Below, piece after piece: positions 1 to 9,809 of a DNA stretch of 64,000 nucleotides. The DNA lies in NCBI RefSeq assembly GCF_000520955.1, contig NZ_JACC01000038.1, positions 1-64,000 on the forward strand, in the 5' to 3' direction. The notes below the pieces were generated by a model, which did no database searches, was not told the origin of the DNA, and was given only the letters and a program-made list of their open reading frames with translations. Each line of letters starts with the position of its first letter. Position 1 is the stretch's first letter. This DNA is from Aquimarina pacifica (GTDB lineage: Bacteria; Bacteroidota; Bacteroidia; Flavobacteriales; Flavobacteriaceae). The position numbers and the translations under genes were made by a program.

Positions 1-1
1 T

Positions 2-43
2 AATTGTAACGCTATTTCAGGACAAGACACTCTAAAAAAATAA
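2..43 (+). CDS. Possible C-terminal tail of an upstream gene
   Basis: A reading frame open from the window edge codes for 13 residues ending in DTLKK and stops 13 bases before the response regulator start. It may be the end of a partner gene such as a sensor kinase, since such regulators often follow one. Too little is visible to name it, and it could be chance. Confidence 0.25.
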   Translation, partial: NCNAISGQDTLKK

Positions 44-56
44 AAAGCACCTAACT

Positions 57-704
57 ATGAGTCTTAATCCAAGTAGTTTTCTAATATGTGATGACCATGA
101 AGTTGTTTTACAAGGATTGTTTAATGTTATACAAAAGAATTGGCCTAACTCAAAAATTGATTTTGCTAAATCTGGAAGTAGTGCTTTTAAAAAATTCTCT
201 CATGATGATTACCATTTTTTGATTACAGACATATCCATGGAAGGTAATGATGGCATTGCATTATGTCGTAAAGTAAAAGAACACTACCCCAAAACAAAAA
301 TCATTGTAATTAGTCAGCATAAAAAAATATGGATGATCAAACAATTATACACTATTCAGGTCGATGGACTATTACTTAAAGAAGATAGTATACAAGATCT
401 ATCAGAAGCCATTCCCGCTATTCTTAGCGGAAAAAAATATTATACCCGCTCAATCAATGAGATCATCCTTAATTATATAGTTAACAAAACGGAAATAGAA
501 ATTAATCAAATAGAACTCACTTTTAGAGAAGAAGAGATCATACAGCTAATAGCACAAGAACTTACGACACAGGAAATTTCTGAAAAGTTGTTCATTAGTA
601 AAAAAACCGTAGAAACTCACAGAAAGAACCTATTATTAAAATTTGGAGCACGTAACATGGTTGGACTTATAAAAAAAGCCATGGAACTAGGTTTTTTAGA
701 TTAG
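57..704 (+). CDS. Response regulator, receiver plus LuxR-type HTH
   Basis: Cytoplasmic two-component response regulator of the NarL/FixJ type, 215 residues, the usual length. The receiver domain covers about residues 6-125, with the acidic pair D12-D13 and the probable phosphoacceptor D58 in the FLITDIS strand. A LuxR-type helix-turn-helix covers about residues 150-212, with the typical LTFREEEII opening and ISKKTVETHRKN recognition region. No kinase gene is visible inside the window; it may lie just upstream. The ATG start follows an A-rich leader. The target genes are unknown. The class assignment is firm, the role is not. Confidence 0.9.
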   Translation: MSLNPSSFLICDDHEVVLQGLFNVIQKNWPNSKIDFAKSGSSAFKKFSHDDYHFLITDISMEGNDGIALCRKVKEHYPKTKIIVISQHKKIWMIKQLYTIQVDGLLLKEDSIQDLSEAIPAILSGKKYYTRSINEIILNYIVNKTEIEINQIELTFREEEIIQLIAQELTTQEISEKLFISKKTVETHRKNLLLKFGARNMVGLIKKAMELGFLD

Positions 705-964
705 AAGTGCCATGTCTAGCTTTCTAATCCTAACATTTCTCCATAATTTTGGGTTACACTCTTGATCTTAAAAATCATTTTTCAGGGTTTTCCCCTAGCT
801 TATTAATAGGGAATAAATCCTGTAAATCATCAATACAGTCTTTATTTTTATTTCCTTAAAAACACTATGCCTTTTTTCTAAAGAAATATTAAGCATTACT
901 ACCTCGAAGTATTCTTCAACAAAAAGTAAACACTGAAACATTTATTCATACCAATTCAAAACAA

Positions 965-2215
965 ATGAACACTAAATTACTCAATCCAACCCTTTTCATC
1001 ACTATCCTTTTATTCCTTTTTTCTATCTCTGGATGTAAAAGCGATGATCCATTAGAAGAAGAATTAAACGATGATCAATTTGACACCAAACCTTCTGTTT
1101 CTACGATTCCCGCATCTAATATCACTGCTATTTCTACTAGTACTGGCGGAACCTTAAATGATGATGGAGGAAGTGAAATAACAAAACTAGGAGTTTGTTA
1201 TAGTACCGAAACAAATCCTACAATAGAAAGCGAAAAAACTATTGATAACCTTGATGGGAACACATACAAAAGTCTCGTTACTAATCTAATCCCCAACACC
1301 CAATATTATTATAAAGCGTATGCAACAAATGCAAAAGGCACCTCATATGGCGAAGAACTTAATTTTACTACGCTAGGAGAGGATAACAATGAACAAACAA
1401 AAATTTCTACTGTAGAGGTAACCAACATAACTTCTTCGTCTGCAGATACAGGAGGAATGTTATCTGACTACTCAGGAAGTGAAATCATCGAAAAAGGTGT
1501 TTGCTATGGTACCGAGCCAAATCTAGATATCATAAATAATAGCCAAACATATCAAGGGTCTGGTGCCTCTGATTATACGAGTACATTATCAGGCCTTCTT
1601 GCTGACACCAAATATTATTATAAAGCATATATAACTAATGAAGACGATGTTACTACATATGGTGAAGAATTAGAGTTCACTACCAAAGACATTATTGTTT
1701 CAGAAAATACTATTTATGCTCCAAAAGGAAATGATATTACTATTGACGGAATCATATCAAATGAAGAATGGACAGATGCCACGACGATATCATTGAGTAA
1801 TGTAGGTCATGAAAATGCCGAACTACTGGTTAAATACAATGACACGCATTTAATGTTAGCTTTTACAGATGTTGTAAGTGAATCCGCAGGAGAATATCTG
1901 TTAGAGTTCTTTTTTGACATTAATAAAGATCAATCAGAAGAATTTATGTCAGATGATTGGTATTTTCATGTTTCTGCATCAGATTGCCAAGCCCAAGGTG
2001 ATATTAACTTATTATATAATAACTGTAAAAAAGAAAAAGACGAATGGCAAGCAAATAATGATTGGACCTATAGTAACGACACTGTAGAAGTGCGCATACA
2101 ATTAAGTTATATTGACTTTGACACCTCTGCAGGATTCGGGGTGTATGCTTTATGGCCTGCAGGTGTCTCTGAATTAAACCCATCTACATGGGGTTCTATA
2201 GAATTAATCCCATAA
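965..2215 (+). CDS. Lipoprotein with two Fn3-like repeats and a CBM9-like domain
   Basis: Predicted cell-surface lipoprotein of 416 residues. The N-terminus has a hydrophobic stretch ending in the lipobox-like FSISGC, followed by an acidic linker typical of exported Bacteroidota lipoproteins. Residues about 41-136 and 145-241 are two copies of the same repeat, each with GVCY and YYYKAY motifs, the pattern of the Fn3-like modules common in Flavobacteriia. The C-terminal part, about 250-416, begins with ITIDGIISNEEWTDA, which resembles carbohydrate-binding module family 9 domains. A sugar- or surface-binding role is inferred from the domains only. A strong hairpin follows the gene. Confidence 0.7.
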   Translation: MNTKLLNPTLFITILLFLFSISGCKSDDPLEEELNDDQFDTKPSVSTIPASNITAISTSTGGTLNDDGGSEITKLGVCYSTETNPTIESEKTIDNLDGNTYKSLVTNLIPNTQYYYKAYATNAKGTSYGEELNFTTLGEDNNEQTKISTVEVTNITSSSADTGGMLSDYSGSEIIEKGVCYGTEPNLDIINNSQTYQGSGASDYTSTLSGLLADTKYYYKAYITNEDDVTTYGEELEFTTKDIIVSENTIYAPKGNDITIDGIISNEEWTDATTISLSNVGHENAELLVKYNDTHLMLAFTDVVSESAGEYLLEFFFDINKDQSEEFMSDDWYFHVSASDCQAQGDINLLYNNCKKEKDEWQANNDWTYSNDTVEVRIQLSYIDFDTSAGFGVYALWPAGVSELNPSTWGSIELIP

Positions 2216-2244
2216 TAATAGTTAACAAGTGACTAATCATTACT

Positions 2245-2289
2245 AAAAAAATGTCGAAATAAAGGTTTCTTTATTTCGACATTTTTTTT
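2245..2289. terminator. Bidirectional terminator between convergent genes
   Basis: A perfect 19-bp stem (2245-2263 with 2270-2288) with a 6-base loop and A/T tracts on both sides. It serves the lipoprotein gene on the plus strand and the phosphatase gene on the minus strand. Confidence 0.9.
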
Positions 2290-2321
2290 AGAAAACGACT
2301 TTTACATCAGTATTCCTAATA

Positions 2322-3962
2322 TTATTTTAAAACAAAAGGCAACACATCACCAGTTGCACCATTAGGAAATGCGATTCCTAATAAAGCGGCAATGGTAGGT
2401 GCAATATCCGTTATTTTAGTTTCTACTGTGGTACTTCCTTTTTCTATTCCCTGTCCAAAAAATAGTAGAGGAGCATGTGTATCATACATAAGGCCACTAC
2501 CATGAGTAGATCCTGTTTTAGAGTATGATATTGTTGCTGGATCCATTACTACAACTATATCTCCACTTCTTTTTTGATTATACCCTTTTTGAATCAAACT
2601 AGCTATCCCTCTTGTATATTCTCCTTTTTCTAATTGATCTCTGGTAAATACTTTATCTACCTGATCTTCTTGAAGAATAAAATGAGCCAATGCCTCTTGT
2701 AGGTCTTTTTTGGCGATATTATTTTTCTTCAATTTTGTATAATCAAAAAACAATTGATTATTAGATATGTTTTCTATTAGTCCCTCTACTTTAAATTCTT
2801 CTTTTACATAATTATTAACTTTCGTAGCAAAAACATCTCTATCAAAATAACCTGCAGGTATTTTTACCGACTGTAAGTAAGAAGGCACATGTACTGCTCC
2901 ATGATCTGCGGTAAGAAAAACAGTATATTTCCCTTTACCCACCTTAGCATCTAACGCATTAAAAAATCGAGCTAAATCGGCATCTAATCGCAAATAGGTG
3001 TCCTGAATTTCCTTTGAGTTTACTCCAAAATTATGTCCAACATAATCTGTACTTGAAAAACTAACGGTTAGAAAATCTGTCACATCATCTGCTCCCAATT
3101 GTTCGCCGTCAATTGCTGCAATAGCAAAATCGGCTGTCAAACTATTGCCATAAGCTGAGGCCTTTATAATATCATATCCCATATTCTGATCTTTTAACTT
3201 CTTAAGATCATAAGGAAAAGTGACTTCCTCTTTACCTTTATATCCTCCTTCGAATACATTTTGATCTGGCCCACTTTCTACATATGTTTTTGTATCATGC
3301 AGTGTACCCCAAACCTTTAAGTAAGATTCTGCTTGATCAGAATCATTAAATTTCTTGACCCAATTAGGTAATTCATTTCTATAATACGTGCTTGTGATCC
3401 ATTTCCCTTCATCTTTACCTCTAAACCAATACGCTCCGTTTGCCGAGTGTCCTGCTGGTAAAATGGCACCTCTATCTTTTATGGCAATACCTATAGTTTT
3501 CCCTCTTAATTGAGTATGTAACCTGTTTTGATCCGCAACAGTGGTAGTTTTCATACGATGCGGAGACATTCGCTCTAATTCACTATCAGAGCCTACTGCT
3601 TTTACCGAAGAGTCACTAGCGCAATATACGCTCTCTTTACTAAATTTATCATACCAGTTATTGGATATAATACCATGATTTTGAGGAGTAGTACCTGTAA
3701 ATATAGACGCATGTCCTGGTCCTGTATATGTTGGCACATAATCAAAATGAGTATTTTTGCAGTTGTATCCCTCTCTAATCATTCGCTTAAATCCATCATT
3801 TTCGAATCGATTATAAAATCTTGTTAGATAATCATATCGCATTTGATCAACTACAATACCTACCACAAGTTTTGGTGAAGTATTTATTTTATCCGCATCT
3901 TGAGAGTATCCCATAATAGATCCCATGGCACACCAAAAGATCAAGAATATTTTTTTTATCAT
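2322..3962 (-). CDS. PafA-like alkaline phosphatase
   Basis: Exported alkaline phosphatase superfamily enzyme, 546 residues, with an N-terminal signal peptide ending near YSQ. The zinc-binding Asp lies in the VVDQMRYDYL segment (D39), and the probable nucleophile is the threonine of TYTGPGHAS (T80). The 41-residue spacing between them matches the Asp38-Thr79 pair of Elizabethkingia PafA. Later metal ligands are seen in TADHG and in the STHGS segment. The family hydrolyses phosphate monoesters in the periplasm and supplies phosphate. No Pho-type regulatory site was recognised. It stands alone, convergent with the lipoprotein gene. Confidence 0.88.
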   Translation of the reverse strand: MIKKIFLIFWCAMGSIMGYSQDADKINTSPKLVVGIVVDQMRYDYLTRFYNRFENDGFKRMIREGYNCKNTHFDYVPTYTGPGHASIFTGTTPQNHGIISNNWYDKFSKESVYCASDSSVKAVGSDSELERMSPHRMKTTTVADQNRLHTQLRGKTIGIAIKDRGAILPAGHSANGAYWFRGKDEGKWITSTYYRNELPNWVKKFNDSDQAESYLKVWGTLHDTKTYVESGPDQNVFEGGYKGKEEVTFPYDLKKLKDQNMGYDIIKASAYGNSLTADFAIAAIDGEQLGADDVTDFLTVSFSSTDYVGHNFGVNSKEIQDTYLRLDADLARFFNALDAKVGKGKYTVFLTADHGAVHVPSYLQSVKIPAGYFDRDVFATKVNNYVKEEFKVEGLIENISNNQLFFDYTKLKKNNIAKKDLQEALAHFILQEDQVDKVFTRDQLEKGEYTRGIASLIQKGYNQKRSGDIVVVMDPATISYSKTGSTHGSGLMYDTHAPLLFFGQGIEKGSTTVETKITDIAPTIAALLGIAFPNGATGDVLPFVLK

Positions 3963-4076
3963 TACCTTAATTGTTTAGACAGCAAAAATATGATTTGTAC
4001 AAATGTAAAACTTTAATAAAAGGTTAAATGCTATGGCTATTTTTTTTTCTATTTTAGCTTCTCTAATCGATAAAGA

Positions 4077-4817
4077 ATGTTTTATATAGACGATATTGGT
4101 CGTTATTTCTTAATGTTAAAAGGAGTTTTTAGTCGAATGACAAAAGGTTCTGTATTACGAAATCTTATTCTCAAAGAAATTGACGATTTGATTATGGGGT
4201 CCTTAGGAATAACGATGTTTCTTGCTTTCTTTATTGGTGCTGTGGTAGCAATTCAGACAGCACTAAATCTTACAGATCCTTTAATTCCTAAAAAATTAAT
4301 TGCGTTTGCCTCTCGCCAGTCTGTAATTCTCGAATTTGCTCCTACATTTATTTCAGTGATTATGGCTGGTAAAGTTGGATCCTTTATTACCTCAAGTATT
4401 GGTACCATGAGAGTAACAGAACAGATTGATGCTTTAGAAGTAATGGGGATTAACTCTCTTAACTACCTTGTATTCCCTAAGATTATTGCCATGCTAATGT
4501 ATCCGTTTGTTATTGCGATAGCTATGTTCACAGGAATACTTGGCGCTTATGTTGCAGGAGTTTATGGCGGGTTTATTTCGAGTTCCGAATTTTTAACAGG
4601 ACTTAGAGAAGAATTTATCCCTTACCATCTGGTGTATGCTTTTCTAAAGACTTTTTTATTTTCTTTCCTACTTGCAACAATCCCATCATTTCATGGATAT
4701 TATATGAGAGGTGGTGCGCTAGAAGTGGGTAAAGCAAGTACATCGGCGTTTGTTTGGACTACTGTTGCTATTATTATCTCTAATTATATTCTCACCCAAT
4801 TATTACTTAGCGCATGA
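4077..4817 (+). CDS. MlaE-family ABC transporter permease
   Basis: Inner-membrane permease of the MlaE/YrbE (TIGR00056) family, 246 residues with about five to six hydrophobic segments and the conserved central region GTMRVTEQIDALEVMG. In the family it works with an MlaF ATPase and an MCE-domain protein to move phospholipids between the membranes and keep outer-membrane asymmetry. The next gene, overlapping by 4 bases, is the matching ATPase. The MCE-domain substrate-binding partner is not in the window after the ATPase and must be encoded elsewhere. Confidence 0.9.
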   Translation: MFYIDDIGRYFLMLKGVFSRMTKGSVLRNLILKEIDDLIMGSLGITMFLAFFIGAVVAIQTALNLTDPLIPKKLIAFASRQSVILEFAPTFISVIMAGKVGSFITSSIGTMRVTEQIDALEVMGINSLNYLVFPKIIAMLMYPFVIAIAMFTGILGAYVAGVYGGFISSSEFLTGLREEFIPYHLVYAFLKTFLFSFLLATIPSFHGYYMRGGALEVGKASTSAFVWTTVAIIISNYILTQLLLSA

Positions 4818-5578
4818 TAGAAGTTAAAAATCTACACAAGGGGTTTAATGGAGAAGAAATTCTAAAAGGAATTACAACTTCTTTTGACCGTGGCAAAACA
4901 AATCTGATTATTGGAACTAGTGGTAGTGGTAAAACAGTGTTCTTAAAATGTCTTCTCGGGCTTTTTACACCTGAAACAGGATCAATATCTTATGATGGTG
5001 ATATTTATTCTGATCTAACTCTTGAAGAGCAAAGAAATTTAAGAGAACAAATGGGTATGGTTTTTCAGGGGAGTGCTTTATTTGATTCTATGACAGTAGA
5101 GGAGAATGTCATGTTTCCGTTAATGATGTTTACAAAGCAAAAAAGGGAAGAAATGCTAGAACGTGTAAATGAAGTTATAGCACGTGTTAATCTGGAAAAT
5201 GCGAACACCAAACTTCCGTCAGAAATCAGTGGTGGTATGCAAAAACGCGTAGCAATTGCTCGTGCCATTGTTACCAAACCAAGATACTTATTCTGTGATG
5301 AACCAAACTCAGGGCTAGATCCAAGAACAGCCATTGTAATTGATAATCTAATCAAAGAGATCACCGAAGAGAATAATATTACAACTGTAATCAATACGCA
5401 CGATATGAATTCTGTTATGGAGATTGGAGAAAAGATTGTTTTCCTCAAAAACGGTTATTTAGAGTGGGAAGGTGATAAGTCCCAAATATTCAAAACAGAT
5501 AATAAGGCTGTTACTGAATTTGTATATTCATCTAATCTTTTCAAAAAAGTTCGTGACGCTCAACTAAAAGGGCTTTAA
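4814..5578 (+). CDS. MlaF-like ABC transporter ATP-binding protein
   Basis: Cytoplasmic ATPase of the MlaE/MlaF lipid transporter, 254 residues. Walker A is GTSGSGKT (34-41), the signature is SGGMQ (139-143, with the M at the fourth place as in MlaF rather than the usual Q), and Walker B is YLFCDEP (158-164). The start overlaps the permease stop in an ATGA arrangement, so the two are translationally coupled. Antisense open frames over this gene are shadows. Confidence 0.93.
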   Translation: MIEVKNLHKGFNGEEILKGITTSFDRGKTNLIIGTSGSGKTVFLKCLLGLFTPETGSISYDGDIYSDLTLEEQRNLREQMGMVFQGSALFDSMTVEENVMFPLMMFTKQKREEMLERVNEVIARVNLENANTKLPSEISGGMQKRVAIARAIVTKPRYLFCDEPNSGLDPRTAIVIDNLIKEITEENNITTVINTHDMNSVMEIGEKIVFLKNGYLEWEGDKSQIFKTDNKAVTEFVYSSNLFKKVRDAQLKGL

Positions 5579-5599
5579 TTAAAAACACAAAACATACCC

Positions 5600-7045
5600 T
5601 TATTCTACGTATAAAGTGTCTACTTTCATTTCTTTGATAATCCAGCGATGCAATTTATCCACTCTTTCTGTATGAATGCTATCCGACACTTTAAATTTCC
5701 ATCGTGGAAAAATAACCTTAACCGTATCTACTTTTAAGAAATTTGACTTTAATACTTCTCCATATCCTAATTCTGCTAAGTCTGGAAAACGAATTTTGGC
5801 ATCTTTTGCTATCAAGCTATATGGCATCACATCAACTGGCACTACTTTATTAGCCTCCCTAAGTTGTGTTTCTAATCCTGCCATTTTGATCTTAAATCCT
5901 TCAATTTCATCCAACAACTTGTCATTTTCTTTTTCTAAACGATTTATTTGCTCGATAGATCGCTCATAAGCTTTTGATATCTGATCAATACCTCTGGATT
6001 TATTACCATTTATAGATAATTTAAAATTTTCGATCCCAGGATATTTTTTTATTTCGTTTTGTAAATCACTAATCGTTGCCTCATTAATCTCTCCATCAAA
6101 GTATAGCTTTATAGATTCCTCATCATAATTATAAAAGTCTTTTCGCAGATATAAATTTTCATTAGAATCAATTTCTTCTACCATAAAAGCTTTGTAGTCT
6201 CTAGCTGCATTACTTTCATTAAGGGTTGTATAAAATGTATAAATAGCAGGTATCATTACACAAATCGCTAATAAAGATGCAAATTGTGCTGTTCGTTTTC
6301 TTCGCGCAGAATTAGCGTATCTGAGCATCGGAAAACGTAATAGTTTTGCTACGATAAAAGTAGACAAGGCTATAAAAGTTGCATTAATAGAAAACAAATA
6401 AAGAGCTCCGAGTGCATATAATGGTTCCCATTCTGCAATACCATATCCCACCGTACATAATGGAGGCATTAAGGCAGTAGCAATCGCAACACCAGCAATC
6501 GCATTTGCCATTGTCCCTTTTTTTGATTTTGCTATAATTAACGCTAGTCCTCCAAAAATTGCTACTAATACATCAAGAATCGTGGGTGCTGTTCTGGATT
6601 CTAACTCAGGAGTCAACTCTGTCAAAGGAGAAGCCCAAAAATATAAAGTAGCAGCAATAACACTTAGCCCTACCATTACACCTAAGTTTACCAAAGACCT
6701 TCTTAGCGTATCGATATCATTGATAGCAATCGATAGCCCGATCCCGACAATTGGCCCCATTAAAGGAGAAATTAACATCGCACCAATAACCACAGCGGTA
6801 GAACTCACATTAAGTCCTATAGAAGCGACAAATACAGAAAAAATAAGAATCCAAGCATTATGCCCTTTAAAAGGAATGTCATTTTTTACATCTTGGATCG
6901 TTTGATCCTTATCTGTTTCTAACCTAATATCTAATAACTCTCTTAGAAACTTAGTAAGACTCTCAAAAAGACCTTTTGCATCTCTTTTTACAGATTCGGC
7001 AATCTGATCCTGATCAGTCCCCGGTTGATTTTTCTGCTCTTCCAT
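5600..7045 (-). CDS. DUF389 (TIGR00341) membrane protein
   Basis: Integral membrane protein of 481 residues with a DUF389 domain over about residues 45-260, seen as several hydrophobic helices with the family motif MLISPLMGPIVG. The C-terminal part is soluble, with a predicted coiled coil around residues 345-395 (RLEKENDKLLDEIEGFKIK) and a final domain of unknown role. The family has no firmly known function; a transport role is only suggested. The gene is last in a tight run after sprT-like and manC (8-base gap to manC). Confidence 0.85.
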   Translation of the reverse strand: MEEQKNQPGTDQDQIAESVKRDAKGLFESLTKFLRELLDIRLETDKDQTIQDVKNDIPFKGHNAWILIFSVFVASIGLNVSSTAVVIGAMLISPLMGPIVGIGLSIAINDIDTLRRSLVNLGVMVGLSVIAATLYFWASPLTELTPELESRTAPTILDVLVAIFGGLALIIAKSKKGTMANAIAGVAIATALMPPLCTVGYGIAEWEPLYALGALYLFSINATFIALSTFIVAKLLRFPMLRYANSARRKRTAQFASLLAICVMIPAIYTFYTTLNESNAARDYKAFMVEEIDSNENLYLRKDFYNYDEESIKLYFDGEINEATISDLQNEIKKYPGIENFKLSINGNKSRGIDQISKAYERSIEQINRLEKENDKLLDEIEGFKIKMAGLETQLREANKVVPVDVMPYSLIAKDAKIRFPDLAELGYGEVLKSNFLKVDTVKVIFPRWKFKVSDSIHTERVDKLHRWIIKEMKVDTLYVE

Positions 7046-7053
7046 AATTTTAT

Positions 7054-8133
7054 TTATCCGTATTGCTCGCCGTATGTATCTTTTACTTTCTTAAGTACTT
7101 TCTTAATATCCTGTTCTTTACTTTTCGGATAAATCAACAGTACTTCTTCTTTATCAACAATAATATAGTCCTGTAGTCCATCAACAACAACCACTTTATT
7201 ATTCGTTGTTCGTATCATATTACCAGATGCATCTTCTGCCAATAAACTTGCATTGACTACCGCATTATCTGTTTCTGTTTTATCTAACTTATCGTACAAA
7301 GAACCCCAGGTTCCAAGATCATTCCAATCAAATGTAGCAGGAAGCACATAGACATTTGTCGCTTTTTCTAGTATCGCGTAATCTATAGATATATTCTCAG
7401 AAAGTGGGTAATTTGAAGCAATAAAATCATGTTCTTGTTCAGTATTATAGACGGCAATACCTTTTTCGAATAATGCGGTCATTTCTTTTTGAAACTTTGC
7501 AAAAGCGCCTACAATACTTTTCACACTCCAAATAAAGATCCCAGCATTCCACAAATAATTACCTTCACTAATGAATTTTTTTGCTGTTGGGTAATCGGGT
7601 TTTTCTGTAAATTGTGCTACTTCTTTATGTGAATTCTTACCTTCTTTATCATATTGAATATAGCCATATCCTGTATTCGGAAACCCTGGCTGAATCCCTA
7701 AAGTCATTAATATATCAGATTGAGCACAGAGTTTAAAACTCTGTTCTAAATTATCAATAAATGCATCCTCATCCTCTATCCAATGGTCACTGGGAGCTAC
7801 AACCATCACAGCATTGGGGTTTTCTTTTTGTATTTTTAATGCTGCATACAAAATACAGGGAGCTGTATTACGCATTGCTGGTTCGGTTACTACTTGTCGC
7901 TGCTCAGCTTGTGGTAATTGTTCTAAAACCAAATCATTATACCGCTCATTTGTAAGGATAAATATGTTTTGAGGCGGAACAATCTTAGCTAAACGCCCAA
8001 ATGTACGTTGAATCAAAGTTTCTCCTGTTCCTAGCATATCATGAAACTGCTTAGGAAATTCTGTTGTACTTACAGGCCAGAATCTTGATCCTATACCACC
8101 AGCCATTAAGACTGCATAATAATTATTATTCAT
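7054..8133 (-). CDS. manC: Mannose-1-phosphate guanylyltransferase
   Basis: Makes GDP-mannose from mannose 1-phosphate and GTP, feeding surface polysaccharide and glycoprotein synthesis. The 359-residue length fits the short, monofunctional form without a fused isomerase domain. The nucleotide-binding signature lies at residues 10-20 (MAGGIGSRFWP), and the family FTEKPD and NAGIF motifs follow. The gene lies 3 bases after the SprT-like gene and 8 bases before DUF389, so it is probably cotranscribed. Whether the partner enzymes are nearby cannot be seen. Confidence 0.93.
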   Translation of the reverse strand: MNNNYYAVLMAGGIGSRFWPVSTTEFPKQFHDMLGTGETLIQRTFGRLAKIVPPQNIFILTNERYNDLVLEQLPQAEQRQVVTEPAMRNTAPCILYAALKIQKENPNAVMVVAPSDHWIEDEDAFIDNLEQSFKLCAQSDILMTLGIQPGFPNTGYGYIQYDKEGKNSHKEVAQFTEKPDYPTAKKFISEGNYLWNAGIFIWSVKSIVGAFAKFQKEMTALFEKGIAVYNTEQEHDFIASNYPLSENISIDYAILEKATNVYVLPATFDWNDLGTWGSLYDKLDKTETDNAVVNASLLAEDASGNMIRTTNNKVVVVDGLQDYIIVDKEEVLLIYPKSKEQDIKKVLKKVKDTYGEQYG

Positions 8134-8136
8134 AAA

Positions 8137-8733
8137 TCAACTTAATAATTCAACTTCGGCGTTTGGATTAAAAAGGTATATTCTACCAGTACTAAGTTCA
8201 ATACACTCATAGCGCTTTACCTTTTTATTCACTTTTTTGAAAATCTTACCATTATAGAGTCTAAAGGTACTCCCAAATGGCAACTCAAATATATAACTTT
8301 TATCGTTTGGAGGATCGAACTGTTTTAGGGCCAATGATAATTTTTCATCCGTATCACTACTTGCTTTGGGGTTTTTAAAATGATTCGCTATCACAGGTAA
8401 TAATTTACTCGGAAAAATCTCTGGATTTATATACGGTAACATGAGTTTTTGAAAAGTACGTTTCCATTCTACCCCATGAGGCTTGATATAACGGCCATAC
8501 TGCTCAAAAGCTACCAAATGAGCTATCTCATGAATTAATGTGATAAGAAACCTATATTTATTAAGAGAGGCATTTACTGTAATCTGATGTCTCCCATCTG
8601 GCATTTTTCGATAGTCGCCATGCCTAGTTACACGTTCATTAACAATCTTTAAATGAACATCGCACGTCACAATCAAGTCAAAAGCTTGGTCTATTGACCG
8701 CTCTGGTATATATCGACTTAAGATCTCCTTCAA
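8137..8733 (-). CDS. SprT-like zinc metalloprotease domain protein
   Basis: Predicted cytoplasmic protein of 198 residues with the zincin motif HEIAH (H68, E69, H72) and a third candidate ligand H86 in KPHGVEW, matching the SprT-like family. Bacterial members are poorly characterised; eukaryotic SPRTN cuts DNA-protein crosslinks, but that role is not established here. It is the first gene of a three-gene minus-strand operon with manC and the DUF389 gene. Confidence 0.85.
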   Translation of the reverse strand: MKEILSRYIPERSIDQAFDLIVTCDVHLKIVNERVTRHGDYRKMPDGRHQITVNASLNKYRFLITLIHEIAHLVAFEQYGRYIKPHGVEWKRTFQKLMLPYINPEIFPSKLLPVIANHFKNPKASSDTDEKLSLALKQFDPPNDKSYIFELPFGSTFRLYNGKIFKKVNKKVKRYECIELSTGRIYLFNPNAEVELLS

Positions 8734-8808
8734 ATACTTAACTTTTACTTTTTACACGCGCAAAATACGAAATTAAGCGCACGAGAATGTACGCTTAATT
8801 TATTATTT

Positions 8809-9675
8809 TCATTTCCTTAACTTTCTGAAATAAATAAAAACAATCACCCCTAAAACCAGAAACGGCCATAAATAAAACACTGCTATTACAATGCTTTGAA
8901 CCAAAGACCATCCGTAATTTACTCCCTTTTTTATTTTATCAAAAAAACCTGGTTTATATTCTTCGGGTTCTTTAACAGGAATAACGGTCTCATAAATATC
9001 TATATGAATCGTACTGTAAGCTACTTTATTACCTAGATAATTCAATCGCCCCTGTGCAGACTCAATTTCTTCCTGAAGTTTACTAAGCTTCTCTTCAGTT
9101 TTTAGGATATCTTCTACAGTTTTGGCCCGTTTCATCAAAATAGTTTCATATCGTTGTTTAACCTCAAATTTCGTTTTCAGCCTTGAGGTAATATCTACAT
9201 ATTCTTCTGTGACATCGATTGTTGTTATATTTTTATGATCTATGAACTCAGCTACATTGCATATACTATCTAATACAGCATCAAATTGACCTTCTGGAAT
9301 TCTAATCGTACAACTATTCTCCTTTTTATAATTTGTATTCACAAACTTTTCTTCTGACACATAGCCATTATACTTTGAGACCATTTTCTTTGTCAACAAT
9401 GTAGCTTCGGTGACATCTTTTACTTTGATACGACAATTGGCATTTCTTATAATCTTAAGTCGATCATCAATACTTTTCCTCTCTTCCTTACCAAATTCAT
9501 TAGCTCCCATGACTCCATTCGTGCGAGCAAGAGATGGGGAGACCTCTCCTGTATCCTCAAGAATAATCTCCTCATTTATCCTATTATCCATTTCTTCATG
9601 CGAGCAAGAAAAGCTAAATAATGTAAGAGCAATACAGCTTGCTATTCTAATCAATCCTAATTTGTTCGTTTTCAT
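8809..9675 (-). CDS. DUF4349 lipoprotein
   Basis: Predicted membrane-anchored lipoprotein, 288 residues from the ATG at 9675. This start is preferred over an in-frame codon at 9756 because it places a signal peptide with the lipobox FSFSC right at the N-terminus. The DUF4349 domain follows, with a coiled-coil stretch around KTEEKLSKLQEEIESAQGRL, then a C-terminal transmembrane helix and a basic tail. The function is unknown; the name suggests no activity. Its promoter region faces the next gene and holds two palindromes. Confidence 0.85.
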   Translation of the reverse strand: MKTNKLGLIRIASCIALTLFSFSCSHEEMDNRINEEIILEDTGEVSPSLARTNGVMGANEFGKEERKSIDDRLKIIRNANCRIKVKDVTEATLLTKKMVSKYNGYVSEEKFVNTNYKKENSCTIRIPEGQFDAVLDSICNVAEFIDHKNITTIDVTEEYVDITSRLKTKFEVKQRYETILMKRAKTVEDILKTEEKLSKLQEEIESAQGRLNYLGNKVAYSTIHIDIYETVIPVKEPEEYKPGFFDKIKKGVNYGWSLVQSIVIAVFYLWPFLVLGVIVFIYFRKLRK

Positions 9676-9734
9676 TTTTATATTTTTTATATTGTTCACT
9701 GAAAACAAACTTAGAATGTAAACCCCCGCATCCA

Positions 9735-9774
9735 TTGTAAACCCTTTGCAAAACAATTGTAAATCGTTTTACAA
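9735..9774. promoter_or_regulatory. Twin palindromes, operator-like
   Basis: Two similar inverted repeats lie side by side between divergent genes: TTGTAAA-CCC-TTTGCAA (9735-9751, one mismatch) and TTGTAAA-TCGT-TTTACAA (9757-9774, perfect). Their centres are about 22 bp apart, two helical turns, as expected for a dimeric repressor or activator binding two sites cooperatively. The binding protein is unknown. Confidence 0.55.
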
Positions 9775-9809
9775 AAACATAATAACCTAACTACCAAATA
9801 AATAAAACT

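Noticed and set aside
5065-5448. A 127-codon minus-strand frame opposite the MlaF-like gene
   Set aside because: It lies fully inside a gene with all ABC ATPase motifs and shows no family pattern.
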